Shown here one piece after another: positions 1 to 12,245 of a stretch of DNA of 64,000 nt. The stretch comes from Maylandia zebra. Its lineage: Eukaryota; Chordata; Actinopteri; Cichliformes; Cichlidae. The first letter of the stretch is position 1, and every line of letters begins with the position of its first letter. The DNA lies in NCBI RefSeq assembly GCF_041146795.1, contig NC_135185.1:9219029-9283028 (forward strand). Reading direction: 5' to 3'. The notes below the pieces were generated by a model that made no database searches, had not been told where the DNA came from, and was given only the letters and a program-made list of their open reading frames with translations. A program made the position numbers and the translations under genes.

Positions 1-1214
1 ATAGGTGTGTGTGTGGGGTTGGGGGGGCCGGCGGGGAGTGCTGATGGACATTAAAAAAAAAAAGTTAAAAAAAAAAAAAAAAAGAGTGCTGACATCATCG
101 TCTTAAATGCAGTCAACGCCGTGACACGCAGAGAGGGGTGGGGGCTTGTTTATCGGCACAAATGTGAAGTTATTGACGCCTACGATTATGATTCTGTCAG
201 TGTTTAAAGAGCGGCCGATCACTGCAGCGCTTGTCTCTGCACATTCCTGAATAAATTATGTCTTTAAATGTGAAGCTGGTAACCATGGCAACAGCATCCT
301 CCTCCACGGCTACAGCGAACGAAGAGGAGGGGGAGAGAACCGACCGCGGTGCTGCGCAGACAGATGAATCAAACCTCGCTGCGACTCCATGTCTTTATTT
401 AGCTCTGCACGTTCAGCCCACGTGAGCGCCGACTCACTGACGGAGGCTCTGCCCACTCCGCCTAACTCAACCGTGTCTGAACATGGAGACTGATCCAAGC
501 TGGCATTCTTCACCGCACTGTGCCAGACTTCAGACTTTTCAGTTTTCGAGCGGATGCTGTCATGCTTCTGTGGTTCAGGATAAACATGACGCTTCTAACA
601 ATGAGCTCAGGCAGGGAGCCCCAGACATCCCATGAAACCACCTATATCACCTGTTATTGCAATTTATGACCTTTCAACTGCAAGTGAACTTTGTCAATAT
701 CTACGTTTTATACAGTAAGGATAGCTCGCAGAGAGGCTGCCTCCTCTGTGATCAGAACAGCGAGCGCGACACCCTCGAGCTGTAGGCAACCGTGTCGTCC
801 CCACACGCCGCGATCAGCCACAGAATGTGAAAACATTCAGAGCAGCCGCTGATGTTGTGGATGTCCCGACTCGCTCTCAGAGCGCGAGAAACGAGCTGCA
901 GGTTTGAGAGCAGCTTGCTGTAAATCCACACACCTGCAGCATTGTGTCTTTGTCTGAGCCGCTTCGGCTGCTGCAGCTGCACGCACAAAAACACTCTGTC
1001 AGACACTGCGCGGCCAATCAGAGCGCAGCAGAGGTGAACTGAGCAGATGCAGTTTCTGGATCTTAATACGACGCCGTGTCTTTAATCAGAGTCCTTGCTG
1101 TCTCGTTAACAAACTCCTGATGCAGTACCGGTACTACCATTACTGCAGTACTCGCTGTACTTGTAGTTTCTTGCTGCATTGCAGATTTTCTCTTTGAACA
1201 ACAAAAACACCCCT

Positions 1215-1269
<55 letters not shown>

Positions 1270-2030
1270 ACAGTGATGGTTAAGGTGCCCTTGGCTCAGT
1301 GCAGCAGCTCGCTGTGTGAATGCTAACCACGCTGATCTGCGTTTCTGCTGGTTACACTTTGGTGCCGCTCGGCTCCTTCTCACATGATCATTTCTAACAT
1401 TTGTGACTCCAACATGTGGCTCGGGGGCCACATCTGGCCCACCAAACAGTCCAACACAGCCCGAAAATGGACGAGTTCCTCAAGCTTTCATTACAATGCT
1501 GATCACGTTTGGTGACAAAGGAAAGGTCACAGTTCAAGTGAATGTAAAATGAAAAGTAAGGCTCAACATTTCGAGTTTCTTCATCAACGCATAAGCAGAG
1601 AAAGTTTCGCTCTTGGCTTCAAGTCAATCAAATCTGCATCTTTGTCAAATACAAATGTTGGAATTACAAGAACATAAAAGCGTCCATGTGAAGACACTGA
1701 GTGCAGGATTTCAGGAGCTGACAAATTCAGAAAATACCTGTGCTGTGTTTAAGCTCCACAGCGAACGGTGGAAATGTGGCTGTTTTCCCTGAGAGGCCCG
1801 GATTTGATCCGAACACAACTTCCTGGAGACGTAAAGATCAATAAGTGAGACGCTCCAGTGTTCTTACTTTAGCTGGACTTCTGGAAAAACAGGTGAGCCG
1901 CTCCATCACAGCCTGACTCAGTTTCTACTGAAAGAAGCCTTTAGCCACAGGACGTGAGTGATTCCAGCACCAGAATTTCAAAATAAAGTCGAGTGTGGCA
2001 TTAAAGAAACGTCACGTTTGACAGAAAAGG
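1..2030. other. Gene-free flank
   Basis: No coding region could be supported here. The stretch has an A-rich run near 52-82 and a long TG repeat at about 1216-1267. Short open frames in it look random and one is simply a translation of the microsatellite. Confidence 0.6.
1216..1267. repeat. (TG)n microsatellite
   Basis: Uninterrupted TG dinucleotide repeat of about 26 units. Confidence 0.95.
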
Positions 2031-4586
2031 AATTTATTACAACCGACTCAGCTCCAAGGCACGTTACAAGATCAAATGTGTTAGTTTCATTTTTATCTGA
2101 ACAGAAACACAAAACAAGCTGAACCTTAATGTGAGGCAGGAACAGAGGAGGGGCTTCTTATTGCAGTACAAAATATATTAGAAAGGAAAAATTAAATTCA
2201 AATTCAAAATGATAATATGAATAAATTATTTCTATAAAAATAAAAAAAAATTGCTTTTTTTGTTGTTTTCTTTACAGACACGACTTTCTAATGTAAAAAT
2301 GGAGCATGTGTTAGTTACTACCGGCTGCCTCACACTGAACCTCCTAAACACCACGGCACTGACCACGCCTTCATCTCCACGACAACACAACACGCTCGTT
2401 TCTTTGTTAAACACGTTTTCTAAAACATCCACATGTAGAATATTTATAAGTTCAGCTGTCTGCTCCAAACTCGGCTGGAACCTGGACGGAGGGAAGACGG
2501 CGTGTGCACGGTTTCCTCTTTGATGTCCCAAAACATCTGACACAGTTTAAGTACAAAAGGTTTTTTTCTGTTTTACATTTAGATCATGACACAAGGTAGA
2601 AACGAAACACAATTCCAAGGGTCGTTTAAACATGACTCTACGTCCTGCTCGTCTGTTTTTATGCTGATTTATTCGTTTACATCTGCAGTGAAACGTCGGC
2701 ATAATTATACTCTGACACCGTTGGCTTTCAGGGCAGAAGAAACAAACTTCCTGTTTAGTCTCTCCGACAGCCGTCAGAGAGCTAGCGTGTTCACGGGTCT
2801 TACTTCCTGTCCAGTTCAAACAGAAGAAAACCAGCAAACGAGCAGCAGATGTGTTCCTCGAGGTGACTTTACCTTCCAACTGTCAGGGCCAAAGTCGAGG
2901 CGTTTTTGGTTGGTTCACTTCAAACCACTGGAACCAGTTTGTCCACAGCAGAAACTCTCTGCATTTGGGAGTTAACTTGTTTTAACTTGACTGAAAATGA
3001 AGAATTCATCAGTCTGACCTCCATCTTTGCGTTTGCTTTGTGGATCCAGGTGCAACAGAAACATAACATTTATTCGCTAGACAAATCCAATTATGAAGTT
3101 TGTTGGTTTTTTAAAGCCCAGAAAGTTTCTATAAGCGAGTTATGAGGAGCAAACACGCACAGCTGAACGGTGACGGCTCACGGCTGCAGCGAGTCAGAGT
3201 CTGTACTCGTCTCAAAGCTGCTGCAGAGATCAGAGTCACGAGCGAACGCGGCCGCGCCTCCTCTCAGCCATGTTGGGTTAGAGGAGGTGAACTGATGCTG
3301 CAGCTGTTTCAGGCGAGGAGCGGCTCTGTAAACAGCATGACGCCCGTTTCATCCGCACGTCCAACAAGCCTGAGGTTAAAGTTCAAGTCTGCACACAGCC
3401 AGTTATTGTCTAATCATCTTAAGCTCAACCCCCCCCGCTTCTGTCGACGTGCCACAGGAGTGACGGTCTACCGCCGAGAACGTTACCGAGCTGATCTTTG
3501 TGCGACGCCTCGTTAAAGGCACCAAAACCACGAGCAATAACTTAACAAAGGCTCTGTGAGCTCACAGCGGACGGTGGCGATCGTTGTGACGATCCGTTCA
3601 AGACGAGTGTGTGTGCACGCTCACAGTGAGGACGCCTGACACAGGTATGGACCTGCTGTGAGCGTGCTCCACAGCTTCAGCTGCATTTCTGGAATAACCC
3701 TCCATGAAGAGCCCCTCCAGCTGCGGCGAGTGCGGCTCCACAGAGTGGGAACGTGGAGCGACGGATTGTAAGTGAGCGCTTTCTCCTCCTGAAACGGCGT
3801 CCTACCGGCCGCTTCCTGCAGTGGGAACGTGCACAAAGACGCCGTGAAACTCCCCGCCGGTCTCATCGCTGCTAACAGACCTTTGCTTCACAACAGTCAC
3901 AGCATGATGTCATTCTGAGATCACGAGCTTGATGATGTCCACGACGTTAATTAGAAAGAGTCAAAGGTAATAAACGCTGAACGTGAGCAACGCCTCCCCT
4001 CGCGTTTCTCCACCCGGTCGTCAACGGGTTCGTTTATCAAACAGGGAGAATTTACGACCGTTTTAAACAAACATAACTGATGTGAGTTTCACTGTGAGAA
4101 GTGTGACGGCGACTCGGACACAAACTGTGACTGTATGTTAACCAAACTCCAGACGAACATGAGCAACGGTGGGAGCGACACCTGGACCCACACAACAGGC
4201 ACAGATTAACATCAGTAATGTTCCATGTTTCAGTCAAACTGTTTCAGTCTGTGAGCACATCGTCCTGAACAACAGACAAAAACACAAACGACTCATTCAC
4301 AAAGTAAACGCACAAGTTTAAACGCCAGACGAACCAAAGATCACTCTGATGTCATACATCGGAGTTTGGATAATTTGGACGATTACATTTTTCTTATAAA
4401 TTTTAACATATTTCTTTGTTTCAAAATAAGAATCGTCTGCTTGTCCGAGACGTTTATTAAACTGCATCACGATAATCTCCGTTTCAAGCCTTCAACGTAT
4501 TTTTATCAGGTTTTCTTTACAGATACAGAAACAGGCTGACGGTCCGGCGCAGTGGTCACACATTTGTACTCATGGGTGTAATGACT

Positions 4587-4643
<57 letters not shown>

Positions 4644-5113
4644 GTAATAACATGAACTCATTTTAACAGAATATTGAGGTTATTTTAAGCCTCACAGTAA
4701 AAAAGACTGAGTGTTGGACAGAAACTATAGCATGCATGATCTTACTGCACACACACGGAGCTGGAGGCAGCTCGACGTATAAACTGAAGAGTGTCAGCGC
4801 TGCTTTGGATCAGTAACACTCATTTATTTTACTGACGCCAGGTTGAAACTCAACCTTTGACCTCCGTCACATCGAAAACAGACACGATGACAAAGGAAGG
4901 TGGAAAGTGTTAAATCAGAAAAGCTTTCACGTGATCACCAGTCCAGACTCTAAACGACTGAAACAGTTTGCTGTTCTTCATGGTTTGAATATTTGACTGA
5001 GTTTAAGTTAGAGCGAATCTCTGTGGGGGGCAGGCTGAAGTACCTCGACCTGGGCTGTGATCCAGGGGAATATAAAAAACAAAGTCTGGGCTTGAGGCTC
5101 CAGCACCTCCTCC
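2031..5113 (-). other. Probable irf2bpl 3' UTR and downstream DNA
   Basis: This AT-richer stretch follows the irf2bpl stop codon on the minus strand. Reverse-complement AATAAA hexamers occur near 4823-4828 and near 2033-2038, so a short or a long 3' UTR is possible. A CA microsatellite lies at about 4588-4640. Short open frames on both strands here show no recognisable domain. The 3' UTR extent is inference. Confidence 0.4.
4588..4640. repeat. (CA)n microsatellite
   Basis: Uninterrupted CA repeat of about 26 units. Confidence 0.95.
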
Positions 5114-6826
5114 TCAGGGGTCCCTCTCCTTCTTTACCTTCACATCTCCAGCCAGGATGGTGGAAATCTCCCCCTGCATAAATGCCCAGGGCACGTTGGA
5201 ACCGACTAGCGGGCACTTGTCCCCACTGGGGCAGTACACCTCCCCGGAAGCCCCTTGGGCCTTGATGCTCTCCCGGGAGCAGGGGAAGCAGAACTTGTGT
5301 CCGGGGACGGAGGGACACTGCACGAAGTGAGTGTCCTCCAGGCGCTCGTGGCAGATGGTGCAACATAGCGGTCCGCTGTTGGCCACGGGGGAGTCGGGCA
5401 CGCTCTGCGCGTGCACCTGGTCCTGCGCGGGCAGCCCGAGGTCCCCGTTGCGGGAGGAGAGGCGCCTTTGGCTGGAGGCTGAGGCCGGGGACGCCGGGCT
5501 GCCGGCCGCGTGCCTGGAGTGCGCGGCGGAGTCTCTGTCCTTGCCGGGCGAGTGCGCGTTACCGAGCGCGTCCGCCACTGACATGAGCGCGGCCATGGGG
5601 GACTGTCCGTTCTGCGGCGGGGCGGTGGCGGATTCCGGGGGGGTCTTGAGGGCCTCGCCCGGGCCCCCGAGCCACTGCTGCCGCTGCTGCTCGTCCGCAG
5701 AGTCCGGCTCCGGGGAGGCCTTCCTCTTCCTCAGCCCGGGCCGGGAGCCCCCCGCCCGTCCTGGCGGCAGCGGGAAGCCGCCGTCGGCGTGCGGCTGCGG
5801 TAGCAGCTCTACGGACAGCGGCTCCCGAAAGAAGCGCAGCGGCTCCGGCAGCAGGTCCCCGAGCAGCCGCCAGTCCCCGGAGCCCGGCTTCTTCTCGTAC
5901 TCCAGGTACTTAAAGCCGGACGACAGCCCGCGCCCGAAGTCTTTCATGCAGTCCTGGTACATCTGCTTGGCCACCCCCGAGGCGCTGGAGAACACCGTCC
6001 CGGAGCCGCTCGGGTACTCGATGAACAGCTTCAGCTCATGCTCCGCGCCGGGCTTCGACGCGGCGTCGAAGGCGAACACGCGGCCCAACAGCGCGTGGTC
6101 CTTCTTGAAGCGGACGTCGAAGGGCGTGCTTCCGGTGAGCGCAAGCAGCGTGTCGCGCACGGCCTTCGGCCGGCCCGCCCACTCTTCCTGGCGGCTCCGC
6201 AGGCTGTCGCTCAACTCTGCCAGCACCTCCGCGTTGCGCTGCTTCTCCTTCAGCTCCCGGTCCGGGTCGGCGGCGGAAACCGAGGCGGGCCGCTTCGCCC
6301 CGGGCTCGGCCCGGCCCGTCTGCGGCAGCAGGCTGGGTGGCACGGCGGCGGACGGCGGTCCGGCGGGGGTCCTGCCGCGGGAGTTCGGGCTCTGGCGGTT
6401 CAGCTCCGGCGGGCCGTCGTCCTTGAAGCCGTTCGGTCCTCCGAGCCCGGTGGGCGGCCTGCCGCCGTAGTCGAAGCGTCCCAGCGAGTAGCGGTCCGTC
6501 CCGGGATGCTGGGGCTTGGCTGCACCATCCGCTGGGTGGTGGTGGTGGTTCGGCGGCTCTTTGCCGCTTAGTATGGCCGCCTGGCTCTTCGTCGCCCCGG
6601 GCTGCTGCTGCGGGGGCGCTCCCGCGGCGCCGCGGGCCTCCTGGAAGCCGTGAGCGCGCTTCAGGTGGCGGGCAGTCTCGATGACGAACTCGATCCGGTC
6701 CGCGCCCTCATAGTTGACGCATCCGCGGCACACGGGCTCCGTGAAGTCCCAGATCATGGCCCAAGGCATGCGCGGCAGGTCGCACAGGTAGCACGACTGC
6801 CGGCGGGACACCTGCGGGGAGGACAT
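5114..6826 (-). CDS. irf2bpl: Interferon regulatory factor 2-binding protein-like, complete
   Basis: Intronless 570-codon gene. Residues 9-60 form the conserved IRF-2BP zinc finger ([10 protein letters not shown] and CRGCVNYEG, with Cys pairs near 12/15 and 33/36). Residues 485-570 form the C-terminal RING-type finger ([31 protein letters not shown]) and end in VKVKKERDP. The middle is Pro/Ala/Ser-rich with short glutamine and histidine runs. The pieces [19 protein letters not shown] and [19 protein letters not shown] match IRF2BPL better than IRF2BP1 or IRF2BP2 as I recall them, and a single exon is also normal for IRF2BPL. The family acts in the nucleus as transcriptional co-regulators with a RING that may give E3 ligase activity. 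The start has a good context, AACATGT. Upstream sequence is GC-rich. The protein is shorter than human IRF2BPL (about 796 aa), mainly because the long polyglutamine tract is nearly absent. Confidence 0.93.
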   Translation of the reverse strand: MSSPQVSRRQSCYLCDLPRMPWAMIWDFTEPVCRGCVNYEGADRIEFVIETARHLKRAHGFQEARGAAGAPPQQQPGATKSQAAILSGKEPPNHHHHPADGAAKPQHPGTDRYSLGRFDYGGRPPTGLGGPNGFKDDGPPELNRQSPNSRGRTPAGPPSAAVPPSLLPQTGRAEPGAKRPASVSAADPDRELKEKQRNAEVLAELSDSLRSRQEEWAGRPKAVRDTLLALTGSTPFDVRFKKDHALLGRVFAFDAASKPGAEHELKLFIEYPSGSGTVFSSASGVAKQMYQDCMKDFGRGLSSGFKYLEYEKKPGSGDWRLLGDLLPEPLRFFREPLSVELLPQPHADGGFPLPPGRAGGSRPGLRKRKASPEPDSADEQQRQQWLGGPGEALKTPPESATAPPQNGQSPMAALMSVADALGNAHSPGKDRDSAAHSRHAAGSPASPASASSQRRLSSRNGDLGLPAQDQVHAQSVPDSPVANSGPLCCTICHERLEDTHFVQCPSVPGHKFCFPCSRESIKAQGASGEVYCPSGDKCPLVGSNVPWAFMQGEISTILAGDVKVKKERDP

Positions 6827-7180
6827 GTTCCCTCTGCCGGCCCCCTGCCTCCTCCTCCGGGCAGCCGCTTCACCAGCTCCCGCTAAAACTGCGACACGCC
6901 GCCGGACTGCGGAGCCTCCTCTGAGCTTATTGTTCCTCCTCCTCTTCCTCCTGCTGCTGTAGCTCCGTGTGCTGCTGCAGAGATGGAGGAGGGAGGAGGA
7001 GGGAGCTCTGCCTTTTTTTTCCCTGCATGCATCACTCCCGGGGAAGCGGAGGAATTCAGATTGTTACCCCCTCTCACACAATGCCACCTGGTGGAGTAGC
7101 TGACGTCACCGTCCCTCCCCCTCCGTGATCTCACTTGTTGCCCTCGTTCTTCCCCCATCTGTGTCACCCCCACCTCCTCC
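6827..7180 (-). promoter_or_regulatory. irf2bpl 5' UTR and promoter region
   Basis: GC-rich sequence with CTCCTCC and CTGCTG runs lies directly upstream of the irf2bpl start. It includes TGACGTCA at about 7101, a match to the CRE/ATF site. There is no clear TATA box. The boundaries are inferred. Confidence 0.45.
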
Positions 7181-9753
7181 TCTTCATCCTGTATTTGTCA
7201 CATCCAGGTAAAGAAGAAGCCCGCTCCACCTGCAGCACTCCAGCTGCCGGGGTTCACGGGTCTGACCCCAGCACACACGGGTCCGGAGGGGGCACACAGC
7301 GGGAGGGCTGAGGCCTCCCCCCCCCATCATATTTTTGTCTGTAGTTTGTGGGGCTGTTCACGAGTCATCATAAAAGTATCACAGCTTGTTTCTTTAAATA
7401 ACTCCTGCTCCTTTTACCAGTCTTTGGCTTTTGAGGGTGGGGGTCTGCTGCCATGAGAAGAAACTCTTGAGATCAACCCCCCCCCTCCTCAGAGGAAACA
7501 ACAGCATAGGTGTTTCATCACCTCACAGCAGTTTAAGGTGGAATATTACAGGTGGACCCTGGGGGTTTGGGCTGCAGAGGCATCCGTGTTGCTAGGCAGG
7601 TTTTACCTCTCTGCTCCAACCCACCCCTCCTCTCTCTCTCAGTATGCACTGAGCCTCGATCGCCCTCGCTGCTCTGATGTTTCTTTGGTTTCTGTCTTCA
7701 GAGCTCAGCAAAGTTAATTTATGCTCTTGTTTGAACCCTCAGTGTAGCTGTGCAGCACAGTTAAATAAATAAGCGATAAGTAAAAATGAGTCTTGTGATG
7801 TGTAACACATGCAGTATACTACGGTAAGCAAAGGATTACTGTGGTATACTGTAAATCTCTTTAGATTAAAGCAAAGAACTGACCAATAGGAGAGGTTTGT
7901 TTGCCTCTTTCCTTCCCCTCGTGTGTCTCCTGATCGAGGTGCCGTGCAGTCAGACATGATGTGACGTGATGGGCAGCTCTCTGACCCGAGCCTCTCAGTG
8001 CTCAGAGCACGTCTGACTGTGGAAAATATCCCGATTCTCCACACAGCAGCTTCAGCTCTGCTGCAGACAGCAATCACATCACTGAGCAATGAGTCTCTGT
8101 GGAGCTGTCCGCACGCAGTTCATCAAACAGGCGGAAAAATAAAAACTACACTAGTTTCAAGCAGAGTGTGCACAAACAGTATGGGGTTACCTCACAGCCT
8201 GTAACTCACAGAGGGACTTGGCTGCAGTTTGGCCTTGGCTGTCACAGTCACCTGCTCATTCATAACAATAAAAGACGTCTGTTTGTACAGAAACCTCACA
8301 GCAACACAAACACGTCCACAGTCCAGTTAGCACGAGCTAGCAGCTACACCCACCTGTCAGTCAAAAAGGCCACGCCCCTGATATGCAACCTTGCCTTGAC
8401 AGAGTTTACACAGGTGAGTTATGAAAATATGCACTACACTGGTGCATTCTGGGAATATTGCGGTTTTTCAGTTATCAGCAATGGGTGGCGGCTTTGGCTT
8501 AGTGCCATCTCCATAAACACACAAAAGCATCTGCGTGCCTCTCATGGATACTGCTGGCGTTGCCATGGAAACGTGCGAGGAGAAGCTGCAGAATACAGGA
8601 TCAACTGTAGCACCCCCCCCCCACCCCCCACACACACACTATGAATGATTATGCAAATGCAGCGACGCAGACCTGCTGTAGCATTCAGACGCTCCCAGGC
8701 TCCTTTATGTCTCCACCTGCTCCAGTCTTCACACAGCACTCCGACTGACCGAGCAGACCAATCAGCACCTCCACATGCTCTCACATGACCTTTCATCGCT
8801 TTAGCTGAAGCATCACTGCACAGGAACTAATCTAACCTTTGTCTCTAAAACACACGAGGGCTTCACTCTGCTCTTCCACTGCAGGAAAATCACTGGCTTG
8901 TTTTTTCATAGGTGGGTTTAACTGACTCAGACCAAACGGTGACCACATGCAGATCACTGATAGTAATGTGTGTCGACACCTCTGAAGACTTCTTTAAACC
9001 AGGAGAAAGCCCGTGTAGAGCCCGGCAGTCAAACCAGTTCTGTGCACATCTGAATCCAGCTTGGAGTCAGTTTGTGACTTACAGGATTTTATTTGCCTCC
9101 ATTTTCAGCTTCAGCTGATTATTCGGTTCACGTGGATCTGTGCGAATAATCAAACATCTTTATTTTTCTTTCTTAAATAAACACACGAAAAACGTAATAA
9201 AGATTTGTTTTTGTGCGGGCCCTGCATCCCTTCAGATCTCCATGTGTGCTCACTGAACGCGTCACATAAATGAGAACAACCACAAAAACCAAGAGTCCTT
9301 CTGAGCGTGTTGATTGGTGGCTGTTTAATAAGCAGGTTCAAGCTTTTCCAGGTGTCTCAGGAGTGCACCTGAACCCTGAGCCTGTTTCCTGTCTGTGTCT
9401 CTCAGTCTCTGTTTAACAAAACCGCCTCCATCAAACCCACAAAAACATCCTCCCCCCACCCCCCTTCACCTGGTTTGATCTGCCCATTGGTCAAGGCGAT
9501 GCGTTTCCATGGTAACTGGGGCAGGAGGGACAGCTACATTTGGCAAGGAGCTCGGTGGCTGGGCGCCGAGGCTGTTTGCTGCTGCAGTGAAGAAGAAGAC
9601 AAATCAGAGACGGAGGTTAATCATCCATGAAGTTTCAATGTTTTCCAGGCCTGGAAAGGTGTACAAGGATTTTCCAGGTGGATCTCATGAAGATGTTGAA
9701 AGCATATTTCAGAATTTCAGACATGAATTCTGCGATATTTGCCTCGACAGATG

Positions 9754-9784
<31 letters not shown>

Positions 9785-10030
9785 CTAAATTCAGCATCTA
9801 CAAACACTCTGGTTACCATGACAACTGTCTCCATCCGATTGTTCAGTCTGACGTCACTAGCCGTGTCTGGGTCTAAACTCCGCTGCAGGTCCGTATATCA
9901 AACGATAACTGTTAGGTATTTTAGTACCATGGGAGCATTTACTGGATATTGTTTTATAGTGACATTATGCAGGAAAACTCTGTCATTCAATAAGGCCCCT
10001 TTGTTTTAGTTATTTTTCTCTTTGACCCAA
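7181..10030. other. Gene-poor stretch between irf2bpl and talpid3
   Basis: No exon with supporting splice sites was recognised on either strand. Contents are low-complexity C-runs, a short CA repeat at about 9754-9783, and unassigned single-copy-looking DNA. Missing downstream exons of talpid3 were looked for here on the minus strand and not found. Confidence 0.5.
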
Positions 10031-10035
10031 GAACT

Positions 10036-10443
10036 GATGTGTGAGAATCACAGGCTGGTACAAGGTTGAAATACCACAGAGATCACTCCCTCAGCTACAT
10101 TAGTTTCTTAATCTTTTAGACGCCTGTTGAAGGCCAAATGGTTTGTTTCAGATTTCACTAATGAAAGAACTCTTTGTTTTGTGCCTTGAAAATATGTCGC
10201 TGAGATAATCACAATTGTAGCTGAACTAATAAACTACACAAAGGATGCTTCTTCACCCAAGGGCAGGAAGACGCTCCCTTATCTTGGTCTGTACTGGTTT
10301 AAACTGATAATCTGCTGTCTCATGAATTTTACCCTCTATATAAACTGTTGTACTTGTGAATAAAGTTGAGTCAATTTGGGAAGACAACCTGAAGCAGTCT
10401 CTGTTTTCTTGTTCTCCCAAGCTGCTCCCGAGCTCGTACTAAC
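10036..10443 (+). mobile_element. Possible solo LTR or LTR-like segment
   Basis: The segment contains CTATATAAAC (a TATA-like box near 10336) followed about 25 bases later by GAATAAAG (a poly(A) signal) and then a TG/CT-rich tail. It can be bounded by TG at the left and CA at the right. This promoter-plus-poly(A)-signal order is typical of an LTR. I could not find a convincing target duplication or an internal retroviral reading frame, so this is tentative. Confidence 0.35.
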
Positions 10444-10589
10444 ACGCTGAATGGCATGCTTGAATATTACTTGAGAATATATTTGACTGTGTTACAGACT
10501 AAGGGACATTCTCTGCTGATAGACGTCCACGCCTCGAAGGAAGTCGATCCACGGATTAGGCCTTGGAAACCGTTTCCTTCAATCACTAT

Positions 10590-11110
10590 GACATTACTGA
10601 GAGTTGAAAAACTGTCTAAAGTCTTTCATCTTTAATAAAATGATCAGCGTTCTGCTCTACCAGGTGTAACAATTGAGTTTAACATCCAGGCATCCATGAA
10701 AACGGAATTTCTGACATTTAACGGAGTTAGAAGCTAACTCCCTGCTAGCTTCTATCTAAATACAATATAGCATGTCCTGACTGCGGGGTTTTAGAAAAAA
10801 ATTAAAACGTACAGCTCTGCTATCACTTCCAGCATAAATGAAGACAGAAAACTAGACAGCAGTGACGTTTGTAAGGTTACTGCTGGGCTAGCTGGTATAT
10901 AATGATGTGCTACATGACCGCTAGCGACACAGCTATGTTAGCATAATATAAACAAGCTAACTTTTTTCCCACTCGATAAAAGTTAACGTGAGTGTTCTCG
11001 GTGGTCAGGAACAAATGTAATCGCATGGCAGGATGCTGTAAAAGGACCAAACTTCAGCCAGGAGAACAACTGAGATAATCCATCCACAATACGAGGTTAG
11101 TCATTCATAT
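10590..11110 (-). repeat. Dispersed repeat shared with 35260-35790
   Basis: This block is similar, in inverted orientation, to the interior of the hAT element at 34732-38695. Shared landmarks include 'catccatgaaaac', 'aacggagttagaag', 'agcagagctgtacgtt' (as its complement) and 'taatccatccacaatacga'. It is probably a fragment of the same family, without visible termini here. Confidence 0.7.
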
Positions 11111-11292
11111 ACTGCTGCATGGGCTGGGCTGTAGCTACATCTTAAGGTTTTAAAAACTGAGCTTAAATAAATGATTAGTGGTAATAAAAGCCGAGGGAGG
11201 TCAACAGTGATTACTGACTGTTTTAGGAGCTTTTTGAGATTAAATAGAAGAAAATACATAACATTAAACATGTTAACAACACAAAAGCCATA

Positions 11293-11556
11293 TTAAACGC
11301 AGACTACTTTTTTTTTTTTTTTTAAATATTAAACTTTATTAAGAAACAGTATACAGAACATGTATACAATCAGAACAAAATTAACATATGCCAGGGGGTG
11401 CAATACAAAGAATTTCAAACATTCAAATAATTTGTAATTACTACAAATAGTACTAGTTTTCATAGCCTTTTTGTTAAGTGATCCACTAATCAATTTTATG
11501 TAACATAAAACATGATTACAGTAATGTTTAAAATTAGGTTAAACGCAGACTACTTT
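11293..11556 (-). mobile_element. Poly(A)-tailed retro-insertion with 18-bp target duplication
   Basis: An insert of about 228 bp (11311-11538) is bounded by exact copies of TTAAACGCAGACTACTTT at 11293-11310 and 11539-11556. On the minus strand the insert ends in AATAAA (11335-11340), then 11 bases, then a long A-run (seen as T-run at 11311 on the plus strand). This is the signature of LINE-machinery retroposition of a polyadenylated RNA. The inserted body has no long frame, so it is either a 5'-truncated LINE tail or a fragment of a host 3' UTR. Confidence 0.8.
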
Positions 11557-11614
11557 AGACCCCGAAGTAGGATTCGTCGCGTCATCACTGAACAACCGGA
11601 TTGCCTGCAGTACT

Positions 11615-11615
<1 letters not shown>

Positions 11616-11685
<70 letters not shown>
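11616..11685. repeat. (CA)n microsatellite
   Basis: CA repeat of about 35 units, beside the retro-insertion. Confidence 0.95.
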
Positions 11686-11687
<2 letters not shown>

Positions 11688-12245
11688 CTGCCACCTGCTG
11701 GTTCACGTTCCTCATTACACCTCGGGACTGACAGTCCAAAACTTAGTTATTTGTTTATCATTGTTTGTTATACACAAACAAATAACATTTTTATCATTTT
11801 AAGACCTCAAAAAATTCTCTGTATTTCTGCACTTTAAGTCCAAACAATGTGTTTTTAAATCAGCCATAAAATGAAAAAAATATTGGAAGATTTTTCAGTT
11901 ACTGGATGAAAAAAGAAAATGATTTTATTTTTTTACAGGGTTTTTGAAACAATTATGTTTCAGGTGTTTATCAGGCAGACAAACAGGTTGATATTTATAA
12001 TCTATTGTTTGCTAAATAATTCAAAATGTCATGTGTGGGTCGGAACAGTACACAGCACAAACATGCAAACTGCTCTGCTGTTGGTACACCTGTCCATGTT
12101 TCTGAGTAGTAGCACACTGCAAACTCCACCTTCCTGTGACCTCCCCTGTACCGATATGTGTAAGCTCCAGGCTGACCCACTGAGCTGATGTCAGGACTCA
12201 CAGGACGCACCTCATGCTGACCAACACAAACTGCTGTGTGCTTAC

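Noticed and set aside
5331..6571. Long plus-strand frames (up to 379 codons) opposite irf2bpl
   Set aside because: They are antisense shadows of a GC-rich coding exon; composition is low-complexity and no domain is present.
9509..10009. 166-codon plus-strand frame
   Set aside because: It crosses a CA microsatellite and shows no domain; the frame is probably chance.
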